A DNA stretch of 64,000 nucleotides from Anaerolineae bacterium (GTDB lineage: Bacteria; Chloroflexota; Anaerolineae; Aggregatilineales; Phototrophicaceae), in contig JAJDWK010000068.1 of NCBI GenBank assembly GCA_022825675.1, positions 29,354 through 93,353 of the forward strand, given 5' to 3'. Made by a program: the position numbers and the translations under genes. The notes under the pieces were generated by a model. That model did no database searches, was not told the DNA's origin, and saw only the letters and a program-made list of their open reading frames with translations. How positions within the stretch are numbered: position 1 is the first letter of the stretch; every line of letters starts with the position of its first letter. Of the stretch, positions 51,353 to 59,253 are shown piece by piece.

Positions 51353-52603
51353 TTAGAGGTCTTTTAAGAGCTGCAAGAGGCGCTCGATTTCCTCTAGTGT
51401 GTTGTAGTGCGCGATGCCGATGCGCACCATGCCCTCGGGCCTGCCCAGCGCCTGCATAATTTCGGGCGCGTAATAATCGCCGCTCCACACATAGACATGC
51501 GCCGCCGCCAGCGCCGCCGCGATTGCATCCGGCGAGCGCCCTTCTTTGGCGATGGCAACTGTAGGCACACGCTGATGGAAACGCTCGGCATCGGTGATGC
51601 CGGCGATGGTCAGGCCAGGGATAGAGCGCAAGCCAGCAATCAGCGCGGTGACCAGCTCCCGCTCATAGTCCTGCACCGCTGCCATGGCGCGCTTGAATTG
51701 CAAGCGGCGTCCAGAATACTGCGGGAAATCCGCATCGCCATAGCGCTCGCCCAATGCCGCCCAATAGTCCAAGCAGGCGCTTAAGCCATTCCAGGTCTCG
51801 AAGCTCGGAGTGCCATTTTCCCAGCGGTGGGGCGCGCTGTCTTTTGCCGGGCGAACTTTGTAGACGGGCAGCTCGTTGAGCAAGCGCGAGCGCCCCCAGA
51901 GTATGCCCAGGTGGGGACCGTAGAATTTATACGCCGAGCACAGCAGGAAATCGCAGCCGATAGCCTGCACATCCAGCGGCACATGCGGCGCGCTTTGCAC
52001 AGCGTCAACGACATGCCAGGCACCCGCCGCGCGCGCCATGTCGGCGATTTGCCTTACCGGGTTGATGCTGCCGACAGCGTTAGAGGCGTGCACGGTGGCG
52101 ACAAGCCGCGTGCGCTCGGTCAGCGCCGCTTCCAAAGCGCCCATATCCAATGTGCAATCGGCGGCGTGCATATCAACCCATTTAAGGCTTAAGCCATAAT
52201 CGCGGGCGATAAGCGCCCACGGCGAGACATTGGCGTCATGATCCATGCGCGTCAGCACAATCTCATCGCCAGGATTCAGCATCTGGGCGATGGAGCGACT
52301 CAAGTTGAAGCAGAGGGTGGTCATATTTGGCCCGATAACGATTTCATCGGCGCTGGGCGCGTTCAAGAAATCCGCCATGCGGGCGCGCGTTTCCTGCGCC
52401 ATGGCATCGCTGCGGCGGCTGGTGGCGAAGGCGCCGCCCGAATTCGCGTTCATCGTCATATAGTATTCAGTAACGGCAGCCATCACCGCCCGCGGGACTT
52501 GTGTGCCAGCGGGATTATCCAGGAAAATCGGCAAAGTGCCGTCAGCAGCCCGCTGGTTGAGCGAGGGGAATTGGGCGCGGATTTCGTTCACATCAATCGG
52601 CAT
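51353..52603 (-). CDS. Class V aminotransferase, cysteine-desulfurase-like
   Basis: I take the ATG at 52603 (MPIDVNEIRAQFPSLNQ); one at 52609 is two codons earlier. The 416-residue PLP enzyme has FLDNPAGTQVPRAVMAAVTEYY, NMTTLCFNLSRS, TRMDHDANVSPW, HVVDAVQSAPHVPLDVQ and the Schiff-base lysine in LCSAYKFYGPHLGILWG. The family of 'cysteine desulfurase-like' enzymes lacks a proven substrate, and no mobile catalytic-cysteine loop of IscS type is apparent. It is downstream of the FMN-riboswitch operon on the same strand, after a 105-bp gap. A sulfur role is possible but not shown. Confidence 0.87.
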   Translation of the reverse strand: MPIDVNEIRAQFPSLNQRAADGTLPIFLDNPAGTQVPRAVMAAVTEYYMTMNANSGGAFATSRRSDAMAQETRARMADFLNAPSADEIVIGPNMTTLCFNLSRSIAQMLNPGDEIVLTRMDHDANVSPWALIARDYGLSLKWVDMHAADCTLDMGALEAALTERTRLVATVHASNAVGSINPVRQIADMARAAGAWHVVDAVQSAPHVPLDVQAIGCDFLLCSAYKFYGPHLGILWGRSRLLNELPVYKVRPAKDSAPHRWENGTPSFETWNGLSACLDYWAALGERYGDADFPQYSGRRLQFKRAMAAVQDYERELVTALIAGLRSIPGLTIAGITDAERFHQRVPTVAIAKEGRSPDAIAAALAAAHVYVWSGDYYAPEIMQALGRPEGMVRIGIAHYNTLEEIERLLQLLKDL

Positions 52604-52714
52604 GAGCATTCCATTGCAATTTGCTTGTTAAGCCGTCAGTCGAGACGCTAGACGCAACTATAACAAAAGCGGCGGGAGAAGTGTACGCGCAGTCCTCGCG
52701 GCTTTGCGGCGGCA

Positions 52715-53476
52715 TCAGCCCGAGGGTTTGTCAATGGCGGCGCGGACGCGGCGCGTCAGTCGAATGAACTCCGGCTGATACATCATCTCCACATGGCGCG
52801 GTCGGGGCAGAGTGTTGTTAATATCATCGACGATTGTCCCTGGTCCGCGCGACAGGACAATCAAGCGGTCGCCCAGCAGAACCGCCTCGTTGATGTCATG
52901 CGTGACCATGATGACCGTCTGCTCCCCGCCAGCGCGCAGGCGCAGCAGCTCCAGGCTGAGCCGCTCCCGCGTCAGGGCGTCCAGCGCGCCGAAGGGTTCG
53001 TCCAGCAGCCAGACTTTGGGCTGCTGCACGATGACCCGCCCGAGGGCGACGCGCTGCGCCATCCCGCCGGAGAGCTCGGCGGGGTAAGCATGTTCAAAGC
53101 CATTTAAGCGCAGTTGCGGCAGCAGCGCGCGCGCGATGCGATGACGCTGCTGCCGTGGCATGCCGCGCAATTCCAAAGGCAGCGCGATATTTTGTAAGAC
53201 TGTGCGCCAGGGCATCAAATTGGGGTCTTGGAACATGATGGCGATGTCGGCGCTGGGCGCTTGTATCAGCTGGGCTTGATAGCGCGCGCTGCCCGCTGAT
53301 GCTGCCTGCAAGCCAGCCAATACACGAATCAATGTGCTTTTGCCGCAGCCGCTGGGACCAAGCACACAGACGAATTGACTGTCGGCAACATCAAACGAAA
53401 TTGGTCCCAGAACGGGCAGCAAATCGCCGGCGGGCGCGCGAAAGCTGACAACCAGATCGCGCAGGCTGAGTATCAC
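52715..53476 (-). CDS. ABC transporter ATPase of predicted riboflavin/precursor importer
   Basis: The 253-residue ATPase is of the NitT/TauT type: Walker A LGPSGCGKSTL at about 39-49, signature LSGGMAQRVALGR, Walker B VWLLDEPFGALD and MVTHDINEAVLLGDR. Its ATG overlaps the stop of the binding-protein gene by 4 bp. It powers the permease and binding protein encoded upstream. The whole operon lies behind an FMN riboswitch, so the cargo is predicted to be riboflavin or a close relative. NitT/TauT-type ATPases alone would not reveal this. Confidence 0.92.
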   Translation of the reverse strand: MILSLRDLVVSFRAPAGDLLPVLGPISFDVADSQFVCVLGPSGCGKSTLIRVLAGLQAASAGSARYQAQLIQAPSADIAIMFQDPNLMPWRTVLQNIALPLELRGMPRQQRHRIARALLPQLRLNGFEHAYPAELSGGMAQRVALGRVIVQQPKVWLLDEPFGALDALTRERLSLELLRLRAGGEQTVIMVTHDINEAVLLGDRLIVLSRGPGTIVDDINNTLPRPRHVEMMYQPEFIRLTRRVRAAIDKPSG

Positions 53477-54606
53477 TTTTCGCGCTCGGGTAGAAAATCG
53501 TTGCTGAAGGCGGCGCTGAGGTCTTGCTCGGCATCATCAAGGAAGCCCATAAGCGCGAGGGTTTCGCCCATCGCCTGCCAAGACGCCAATTCGCTGAAGC
53601 CCAGCCGCTCGGCATCCCAGAGCTCAACAGAATTAAGCAGCACCTGGAATTGCGCCGATTCGCCGGGCGGGAACTGCTCCGCCAGGCTTTGATGCAGCGC
53701 GGCGCGGCTGGCGGCGACAGCATCCCGACTTGGGGATGTCGTCAGGAACTCGGCTTGATGCGCCGCTATCTGCTTCAGCTCGGTGATGAAAGCGCCTGTT
53801 TGCGGCAGATTTTCCACATAGGGCAAGCTGGCGAGATAGGCGGCAGCCGGATTGTTGATAACCGCCCGCAGTGCCTGCGTCAAGGCGCTGACCATAAGCG
53901 CCGCGGCGTCCGGGTTCTCATCCAGCAGCGCGCGATTGACAATCAAGCCATTGGATACCAAATCAACCGCGGAAGCCACCGATGCCACGGCGACATCCGT
54001 TACCGAGCCGCATTCATTTTGCGCAGCCAGGTTGCGGATTTGCAGCGGCTCGTTATTGATGTAGACGACGGCGGCATCAACCGCGCCCAGGCAGAAGGCT
54101 TCCGGCGCGTTAAAGCCAATCTCGTTGAGCTGAACATCCGCCTCGCTCAAGCCGCCGCTTTGCAGCAGGGTGATAAAGCCGCTGTAACTCGCGCCGAAGC
54201 GCCCGGGAATGCCGATGGTCAAGCCGCTTAAATCAGCCACTTCCTCTATGGGCGCGGCGGCATCATACACCAGCCCGACCGGATAGCGCTGGAACCATTC
54301 GAAAATGTACATGACATCGCGGCTTTGGGCGCGCGCCAGAATGACTTGTTCGCCGCTGACGATGCCAAAGTTGGCTTGCTGCACCGCGACCAAATCAAGC
54401 ACTTCCGGTTCTTGCAAGTGCTCCAGCGTTACATCAAAGCCAGCATCCGCGAAATAGCCGCCGTCAATGCCGACATAGAAGGGCGAGAATTGCACATTGG
54501 GGATGAAGGTCAAGAGGATGCGTTCGGCTTGCAGTTCGGTCTGCGCGGCGGCGAATGGCGCGCCGCAAGCCAGCAATAGAGCGAATATGCGGATGAATGT
54601 GAACAT
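53473..54606 (-). CDS. ribY: NMT1/THI5-like substrate-binding protein, predicted flavin binder
   Basis: The 377-residue protein begins with a signal peptide (MFTFIRIFALLLACGAPFAAAQ). The mature domain has the NMT1/THI5-like pattern: LTFIPNVQFSPFYVGIDGGYFADAGFDVTLEHLQ (in parts FIPNVQFSPFYVG), FGIVSGEQVILARAQ and GLTIGIPGRFGASYSGF. Relatives bind thiamine precursors, but RibY-type proteins of Chloroflexota were predicted to bind riboflavin from FMN-riboswitch context, and that is the context here. The permease gene ends 22 bp upstream. Confidence 0.85.
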   Translation of the reverse strand: MFTFIRIFALLLACGAPFAAAQTELQAERILLTFIPNVQFSPFYVGIDGGYFADAGFDVTLEHLQEPEVLDLVAVQQANFGIVSGEQVILARAQSRDVMYIFEWFQRYPVGLVYDAAAPIEEVADLSGLTIGIPGRFGASYSGFITLLQSGGLSEADVQLNEIGFNAPEAFCLGAVDAAVVYINNEPLQIRNLAAQNECGSVTDVAVASVASAVDLVSNGLIVNRALLDENPDAAALMVSALTQALRAVINNPAAAYLASLPYVENLPQTGAFITELKQIAAHQAEFLTTSPSRDAVAASRAALHQSLAEQFPPGESAQFQVLLNSVELWDAERLGFSELASWQAMGETLALMGFLDDAEQDLSAAFSNDFLPEREK

Positions 54607-54628
54607 AGCGCGGGCTTACCTCGACAGT

Positions 54629-55447
54629 CTATAGGGCTGAGCGGCGCTGCCATGCCAGCAAGCGCCATTCGAGCAGAGTTACCAAGCTATACAGGCTGAG
54701 GGCGATGGCGGTCATCGTCAGTACGCTGACAAAGACAAGCGGCGTATCGTATTGATTGCGCGCGAGCGTCACGAGGAAGCCCAAGCCACTGCCAGAAGCG
54801 ACAAATTCGCCAACGACCGCGCCGATTATCGCCAAAGTTGTGCTGGTTTTTAAGCCCGCCAGCAGGACGGGCAGCGCCGCCGGCAGCTCCAAATGGCGGA
54901 AGGTCTGCCAGCGGCTGGCTTTAAGGGAGCGCATCATATCCCGCAAGCGCGGGGAGACGCCGCGGATGCCAACAATCATATTCATCAGCGCGGGGAAAAA
55001 TACAATTACCGCGGTGGTTACCACTTTGCTCTGAGGTCCTTGCCCGAACCAGATGACAAGCAGTGGCGCATAGGCGACAATCGGTGTGGATTGAAAGGCG
55101 ACGATAATCGGCGACAGGATATATTCCAGCAGCGGGACCTTGGCAATCGCATAACCCAGCGCCAGCGCTATGCCCAAGCCGATGGCTAAACCATAGAGCA
55201 TTTCTTCCAGAGTCGTCGCGCTGTGTTTTGCCAGGCTGCCATCGGCGAGCGCATCCGCCAGCGCCGTGAAGACAGCGCTGGGCGGCGGCACCAGAATGGG
55301 CGATATGAGCGCGCGCGCGGTAATCCAGTGCCAGCAAGCTAACAGAAATAGCAGGCTAAAAAAAGGCGACAGCTTAAGCGCCGCACCCGAACCCGCCACC
55401 AAAGCGGTCTTGCGCTGCTTGTTTTTTCGCTGCGCCTTTTGCCGCAT
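54629..55447 (-). CDS. ribX: NitT/TauT-type ABC permease, predicted riboflavin transporter
   Basis: I start at ATG 55447 (MRQKAQRKNKQRK), behind TTGGGGCGCGAT; a GTG at 55513 would add 22 residues with a poor ribosome site. The 272-residue protein has a basic N-terminus and six membrane segments. SPILVPPPSAVFTALADAL, APLLVIWFGQGPQSKV and the EAA-type loop DMMRSLKASRWQTFRHLELPAALP match the SsuC/ThiX-like family. It is the first gene after the FMN riboswitch, so flavin status should control the operon. Confidence 0.88.
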   Translation of the reverse strand: MRQKAQRKNKQRKTALVAGSGAALKLSPFFSLLFLLACWHWITARALISPILVPPPSAVFTALADALADGSLAKHSATTLEEMLYGLAIGLGIALALGYAIAKVPLLEYILSPIIVAFQSTPIVAYAPLLVIWFGQGPQSKVVTTAVIVFFPALMNMIVGIRGVSPRLRDMMRSLKASRWQTFRHLELPAALPVLLAGLKTSTTLAIIGAVVGEFVASGSGLGFLVTLARNQYDTPLVFVSVLTMTAIALSLYSLVTLLEWRLLAWQRRSAL

Positions 55448-55568
55448 ATCGCGCCCCAAGCGCTTTGGAGGCTGCGGGCGGGCATGCGGCGGCTCGCCAA
55501 GGGCGCTGGGCACCTCAGCTCACGAAGGCATATCCAACCGCACGGGCTGCGCCAGGCAGCTCGCGCCC

Positions 55569-55716
55569 CCTTCTCTCATCCGGACTGTCACCGTCGGCTC
55601 CGGTTTCTCACCGGAATCCACCTGAGCGCTTCTTCATCAGAAGTCGTCAGGGTCGCGGGCTTGTCATGCTGCCGCATGCATCGCCGCCGGTAGGGACTTT
55701 CACCCTGCCCCGAAGG
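55569..55716 (-). ncRNA. FMN riboswitch (RFN element)
   Basis: Read on the minus strand, the conserved blocks occur in order. P1 is CCTTC with GAAGG. Then come GGGGCAGGGTGAAAGTCCC, TACCGGCGG, ACAAGCCCGCGA, GGTGGATTCCGGTGAGAAAC, CCGGAGCCGACGGT and ACAGTCCGGATGAGAGAAG. These match the six-helix FMN aptamer. The expression platform lies between 55569 and the permease start at 55447. It has GC-rich stems but no U-tract, so control of translation is more likely than termination. Confidence 0.96.
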
Positions 55717-55740
55717 TTGGTCGAACTCAATATGACGCGC

Positions 55741-55768
55741 AGTATAGCAGCGCCAGCGCATTTTTCAA
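55741..55768 (-). promoter_or_regulatory. Promoter of the FMN-riboswitch transcript
   Basis: On the minus strand TTGAAA (55768-55763), a 16-bp spacer and TATACT (55746-55741) form a good promoter that starts transcription about 20 nt before the aptamer. Confidence 0.65.
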
Positions 55769-55790
55769 TCTGAAGTTCTCAACCGAAGCT

Positions 55791-57041
55791 CTAAAGTTGC
55801 GCGACAGCAGCCTTTTCCCGCGCGGGGGAGCGGCTGATGCTTGCCGCAGGCTCCGCCGCCGCATCAGCTTTCAGCAGCGTGAAGAGGAAATGCCCGCCGT
55901 TGCCGCGGCGATTGCTTTCCGCCCAGATGCGCCCGCCATGCGCCTCGACAATGTGCTTGCAAATGGCGAGCCCCAAGCCAGTGCCGGCATCGCTGGAGTG
56001 AGAGACATCGGCTTGATAGAAGCGCTCGAAGATGCGCTGCAGCAAGTCATCGCTAACGCCTGGTCCGCTATCCAGCACCGAGACTGTGATTTCATCATCC
56101 AGCTCCGATGCGGTGATGGTAATCGCGCCATTATTGGGCGACCACTTGGCAGCGTTATGCAAAAGATTGTCCAGCACCCGCTTGAGTTGGTCGGGATCGC
56201 TGAGTACCTCCAAGCGCGGCGACACATGGCAGGCGACTGTCAGGGACTTCGCCTCGGTTTGCGCTTGCAGCCGCTGGATGGCATCATCGACCGCCGGTTT
56301 CAGCGGCGTTCGCACCAGGCGCAGAATGGCTTGTCCCGACTCTATCATCGAGAGGTCCAACAGCTCCTGCGCCAGGCGCAGCAGGGCATCGGTTTCCATG
56401 GCAATTTCTTTAAGGGACTGGATGCTGGCTTTGCGTTTGGGTTTGTCGGCGTCCAGGAACAGGCTCTCGATGATGAGGCGGATGCGCGTAATCGGCGTGC
56501 GCAGCTCGTGCGAGATATTGGCGACAAGATCACGCCGGGCGCGGGTCAAAGTTACCAGCTCGGTGATGTCTTGCAAGGCGATGCCGATGTAGCTTTGCCC
56601 GCCGGGCATGGTGGCAACATGGATGCGGGCGCGATAATTGGCGCCGCCGATGACAAGCTGCTCCACCAGGCTTTCCCGCTCGCGGCGGGCGACAGCCGCC
56701 AGGCTGTATAATTCTGACGAGGCAAGGGCGCGGTCGATGCGCATGCCAAGCGGGCGCTCAATCTCAACTATGTTCTGCGCTTCTTGATTGCAATGCAGTA
56801 TTTCCAGCTCTTCGTTTAAGAGCAAGATGGGGTCAAATGCGGCATCCACAAGGGCGGACCAGAGCGCCTGGCTGGTGGCGGCTTCATGCTCCCGCGCCGC
56901 CAATGTTTCTTTCAATGCGCGGATTTCTTCGGCGCGCTGCTGCAGATCGGCGTCACGCGCTTGCAGCCGCGCCCGCTGCCCGCGGCATAAGAGGCTGAGC
57001 CCCGCGAGCGCCGCCAGCGACAGGAGTAAAAGCGCTTCCAT
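55791..57041 (-). CDS. Sensor histidine kinase with PAS domain
   Basis: The 416-residue kinase has one N-terminal membrane helix, a coiled coil (RARLQARDADLQQRAEEIRALK, in parts) and a PAS domain (about 60-150; DPILLLNEELEILHCNQEAQNIV in parts). The HisKA domain has the phospho-acceptor in NISHELRTPITRIRLII near residue 177. The ATPase domain has DSGPGVSDDLLQRIFERFYQ and GTGLGLAICKHIVEAHGG. There is no periplasmic sensor domain, so the signal is probably cytoplasmic or at the membrane. It lies 2 bp after the response regulator. The layout is close to PhoR/PnpS-type kinases, but no phosphate genes are adjacent. Confidence 0.93.
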   Translation of the reverse strand: MEALLLLSLAALAGLSLLCRGQRARLQARDADLQQRAEEIRALKETLAAREHEAATSQALWSALVDAAFDPILLLNEELEILHCNQEAQNIVEIERPLGMRIDRALASSELYSLAAVARRERESLVEQLVIGGANYRARIHVATMPGGQSYIGIALQDITELVTLTRARRDLVANISHELRTPITRIRLIIESLFLDADKPKRKASIQSLKEIAMETDALLRLAQELLDLSMIESGQAILRLVRTPLKPAVDDAIQRLQAQTEAKSLTVACHVSPRLEVLSDPDQLKRVLDNLLHNAAKWSPNNGAITITASELDDEITVSVLDSGPGVSDDLLQRIFERFYQADVSHSSDAGTGLGLAICKHIVEAHGGRIWAESNRRGNGGHFLFTLLKADAAAEPAASISRSPAREKAAVAQL

Positions 57042-57043
57042 GC

Positions 57044-57745
57044 CTAGCCCTCGAAGCGGTAGCCAACGCCGCGGACCGTGCTTATTCGCTTGGGGGCGGA
57101 CGGGTCTTCTTCAATCTTTTCCCGCAGCCAGCGGATATGCACATCGACTGTGCGCTTGTCTTTTTCGCCGATTATGTAATCTTCTCCCCAGACTTTTGTA
57201 ATCAGCAAGTCCCGCGAAAGGACGGCACCGCTATTGCGAATGAACTCGCTTAGGATATCAAATTGTTTATTGCTGAGTTTGATTTCCTTGCCAGCTTTGT
57301 AGGCGCGGCGTCCGGTCAAATCCAAGCGCAAATCGCCCGAAGCAAGCGCATCTTGCTTCAAGCCGCGCTTGATGGTTGGCCGCCGCATCTGCACGCGCAC
57401 GCGGGAAAGGAATTCTCCCAGTCCGAACGGCTTCACGATGTAGTCATCGGCACCGGTTTCCAAGCCGAGGATTTTGTCTTGTTCGGTGCCGCGCGCGGTG
57501 AGCATGATAATCGGCACATCGGCGCTGCGCGGGTTGTTGCGAATCATCCGGCACAGGCTAATGCCATCCACCCCGGGGAGCATAATATCGAGGATGATGA
57601 GGCGATAGTCATTCTCGTTCACCAGGGTCCAGCCCGCTTCCCCATCCAAGGCGGTATAGACCGCATAGCCCTCGGCTTGCAGCTTTTCCGTCAGGTTTGA
57701 GATGAGTTTCTTGTCGTCCTCAACCAGCAAGATTTTTTTTGCCAC
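57044..57745 (-). CDS. OmpR/PhoB-family response regulator
   Basis: The 233-residue regulator has a receiver domain with D53 as phospho-acceptor (LIILDIMLPG), the acidic pair in LLVEDDKKL and K in ADDYIVKPFGLGEF. A winged-helix DNA-binding domain follows (GDLRLDLTGRRAYKAGKEIKLSNKQFDIL, RTVDVHIRWLREKIEED, ISTVRGVGYRFEG). It precedes its kinase by 2 bp. It controls unknown targets; nothing nearby identifies the stimulus. Confidence 0.95.
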   Translation of the reverse strand: MAKKILLVEDDKKLISNLTEKLQAEGYAVYTALDGEAGWTLVNENDYRLIILDIMLPGVDGISLCRMIRNNPRSADVPIIMLTARGTEQDKILGLETGADDYIVKPFGLGEFLSRVRVQMRRPTIKRGLKQDALASGDLRLDLTGRRAYKAGKEIKLSNKQFDILSEFIRNSGAVLSRDLLITKVWGEDYIIGEKDKRTVDVHIRWLREKIEEDPSAPKRISTVRGVGYRFEG

Positions 57746-57919
57746 TAGGCAAAGCCCCTCGGATAGTCAACGCTATCACAAATATATTGGTCTTGTACTA
57801 AGCCCATGTTAAGACAATCGCTACATCAGGCACAAGTTTGGCTAAGAGTTCCTGGCGCGTTGCGCTTCCCAAATGGTTTTTGCTTTTGACGGCGGAATAG
57901 GCAGACACAGCGCCCGCCA

Positions 57920-58879
57920 TCAGCCAGCGTCAACCGCGCGGACGCCGCCGAGTGAAGTCGCGGCGAGCACGGCGCGGCGTATCGCCGCCGCCGTCATATC
58001 CGCGGCAAAAGCGCCAACGATGCTGGCATCCGCGGGCAGCTCGCCGGTCGCCAAGGCGAAGATGGTATCGCCATCATACAAAGTGTGCGCGGGATTCACG
58101 GCGCGGGCGATGCCATCATGCGCCATTTGCGCGACTTTGTGGCAGTGCGCCTTGCTCAAGCGGGCGTTGCTGGCAACCACGCCGATGACGGTATTTTCGC
58201 CGGCGCTGGGCGGGGGCGCATGTGAACGCAACTCAAGCATAGCATCTACTACCGATACAAAACCAGCGCCAGCGGCTGCGCGCAAGCCGGCGAGGATTTC
58301 CCCTTTTTCGCCGATGATATTGCCGACGGCGTTCACGGCGAAGAGCGCGGCGATTATCAAGCCATTGGGCAGCGTGATTGCCGCCGAGCCGATGCCGCCC
58401 TTGCTCGCCCGGGCATTACCCAATAGCGCGCCGACGCGGGCACCAGTGCCGACGCCGACGCTTCCCATCGCGACTGGCGCGGCTGATGCCGCCTGGCAAG
58501 CGCGATAGCCGCTGGCGGCATCGGGCGCGGCCGCCTGCCCCAGCGTCAAATCAAAGAGGATGGCGGCGGGCACAATCGGCACGATAGCGCCGCTGCGCGC
58601 GGCATAGCCCAAGCCATGTTCCTTGTGCCAGCGCATCACGCCATCAGCCGCCGCCAAGCCAAAGGCGCTGCCGCCAGCCAGCGCCACCGCCGTTACTTCT
58701 TGCACTAGCGACTGGGGGGCGAGCGCGTCGGTCTCGCGAGTGCCGGGCGCGCCGCCGCGCACATCCACCGCGCCGACAGTCTGCGGCGGGCAGAGCACCA
58801 CCGTGCAGCCGGTGGCGGCAGCCAGGTCGGTATCGTTGCCGACGCGAATGCCGGGGACGCGCGTCAAAGTGTCATTCAT
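57920..58879 (-). CDS. P1-family (DmpA/BapA-type) aminopeptidase
   Basis: The 319-residue protein has P1/S58 peptidase patterns: VPGIRVGNDTDLAAATGCTVVLCP, VDVRGGAPGTRETDAL, ALAGGSAFGLAAADGVM, GVGTGARVGALLG and SNARLSKAHCHKVAQMAHDG. Family members process themselves into two chains and act as N-terminal nucleophile hydrolases on small or beta-peptides. The cleavage site cannot be fixed by eye. An ATG at 58885 would overlap the DUF2007 stop by 14 bp; the ATG at 58879 overlaps by 8. Translational coupling is likely. Confidence 0.9.
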   Translation of the reverse strand: MNDTLTRVPGIRVGNDTDLAAATGCTVVLCPPQTVGAVDVRGGAPGTRETDALAPQSLVQEVTAVALAGGSAFGLAAADGVMRWHKEHGLGYAARSGAIVPIVPAAILFDLTLGQAAAPDAASGYRACQAASAAPVAMGSVGVGTGARVGALLGNARASKGGIGSAAITLPNGLIIAALFAVNAVGNIIGEKGEILAGLRAAAGAGFVSVVDAMLELRSHAPPPSAGENTVIGVVASNARLSKAHCHKVAQMAHDGIARAVNPAHTLYDGDTIFALATGELPADASIVGAFAADMTAAAIRRAVLAATSLGGVRAVDAG

Positions 58880-59210
58880 CGTCATCGCCGCTTTGATCTT
58901 GCCGCTCGCGGTCGTCTTGCCAAATCAGCGTGATTTTGCCGGTAGTCTCTTCAAGCGCTTCCTGGCTTTGGCGGGCAATAAGCGATTGCGCGCGCGCAAA
59001 ATCGGCGGGCGCTACCAATATTTTGATTTCGCCCAAGTTGCCCAAGGTGATGCCGAGCGCGGACGCGCCCGCTTCTTGATGCAGCATCGCCGGCAGTCCC
59101 TGCGCCTTCAATTTGCCGAGCACGATATGCGCTTCGGGCGCATTGTGCGTGATGTACACCGCGAGCCACTGGGGGGAGCCTGATGCGTTTGGGCGCTCTT
59201 GCAGGGTCAT
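58872..59210 (-). CDS. DUF2007-like small protein
   Basis: From ATG 59210 (after GAAGGAAC) it has 112 residues. QWLAVYITHNAPEAHIVLGKLKAQGLPAMLHQEAG and ALGITLGNLGEIKILVAPADFARAQSLI match the DUF2007 (putative signal-transducing) pattern. The acidic tail (RERQDQSGDDDE) is not conserved in type. The function is unknown. It is coupled to the P1 peptidase by a short overlap. Confidence 0.8.
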   Translation of the reverse strand: MTLQERPNASGSPQWLAVYITHNAPEAHIVLGKLKAQGLPAMLHQEAGASALGITLGNLGEIKILVAPADFARAQSLIARQSQEALEETTGKITLIWQDDRERQDQSGDDDE

Positions 59211-59253
59211 TTTTGTTCCTTCACGCGGCGGCGTCACGCCTAGTATAAAAAAT

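Noticed and set aside
55569..55716. TPP riboswitch, suggested by the THI5-like binding protein
   Set aside because: The conserved blocks (CAGGGTGAAAGTCCC, CCGACGGT, AGTCCGGATG) are those of the FMN aptamer, and the TPP motif CTGAGA is missing.
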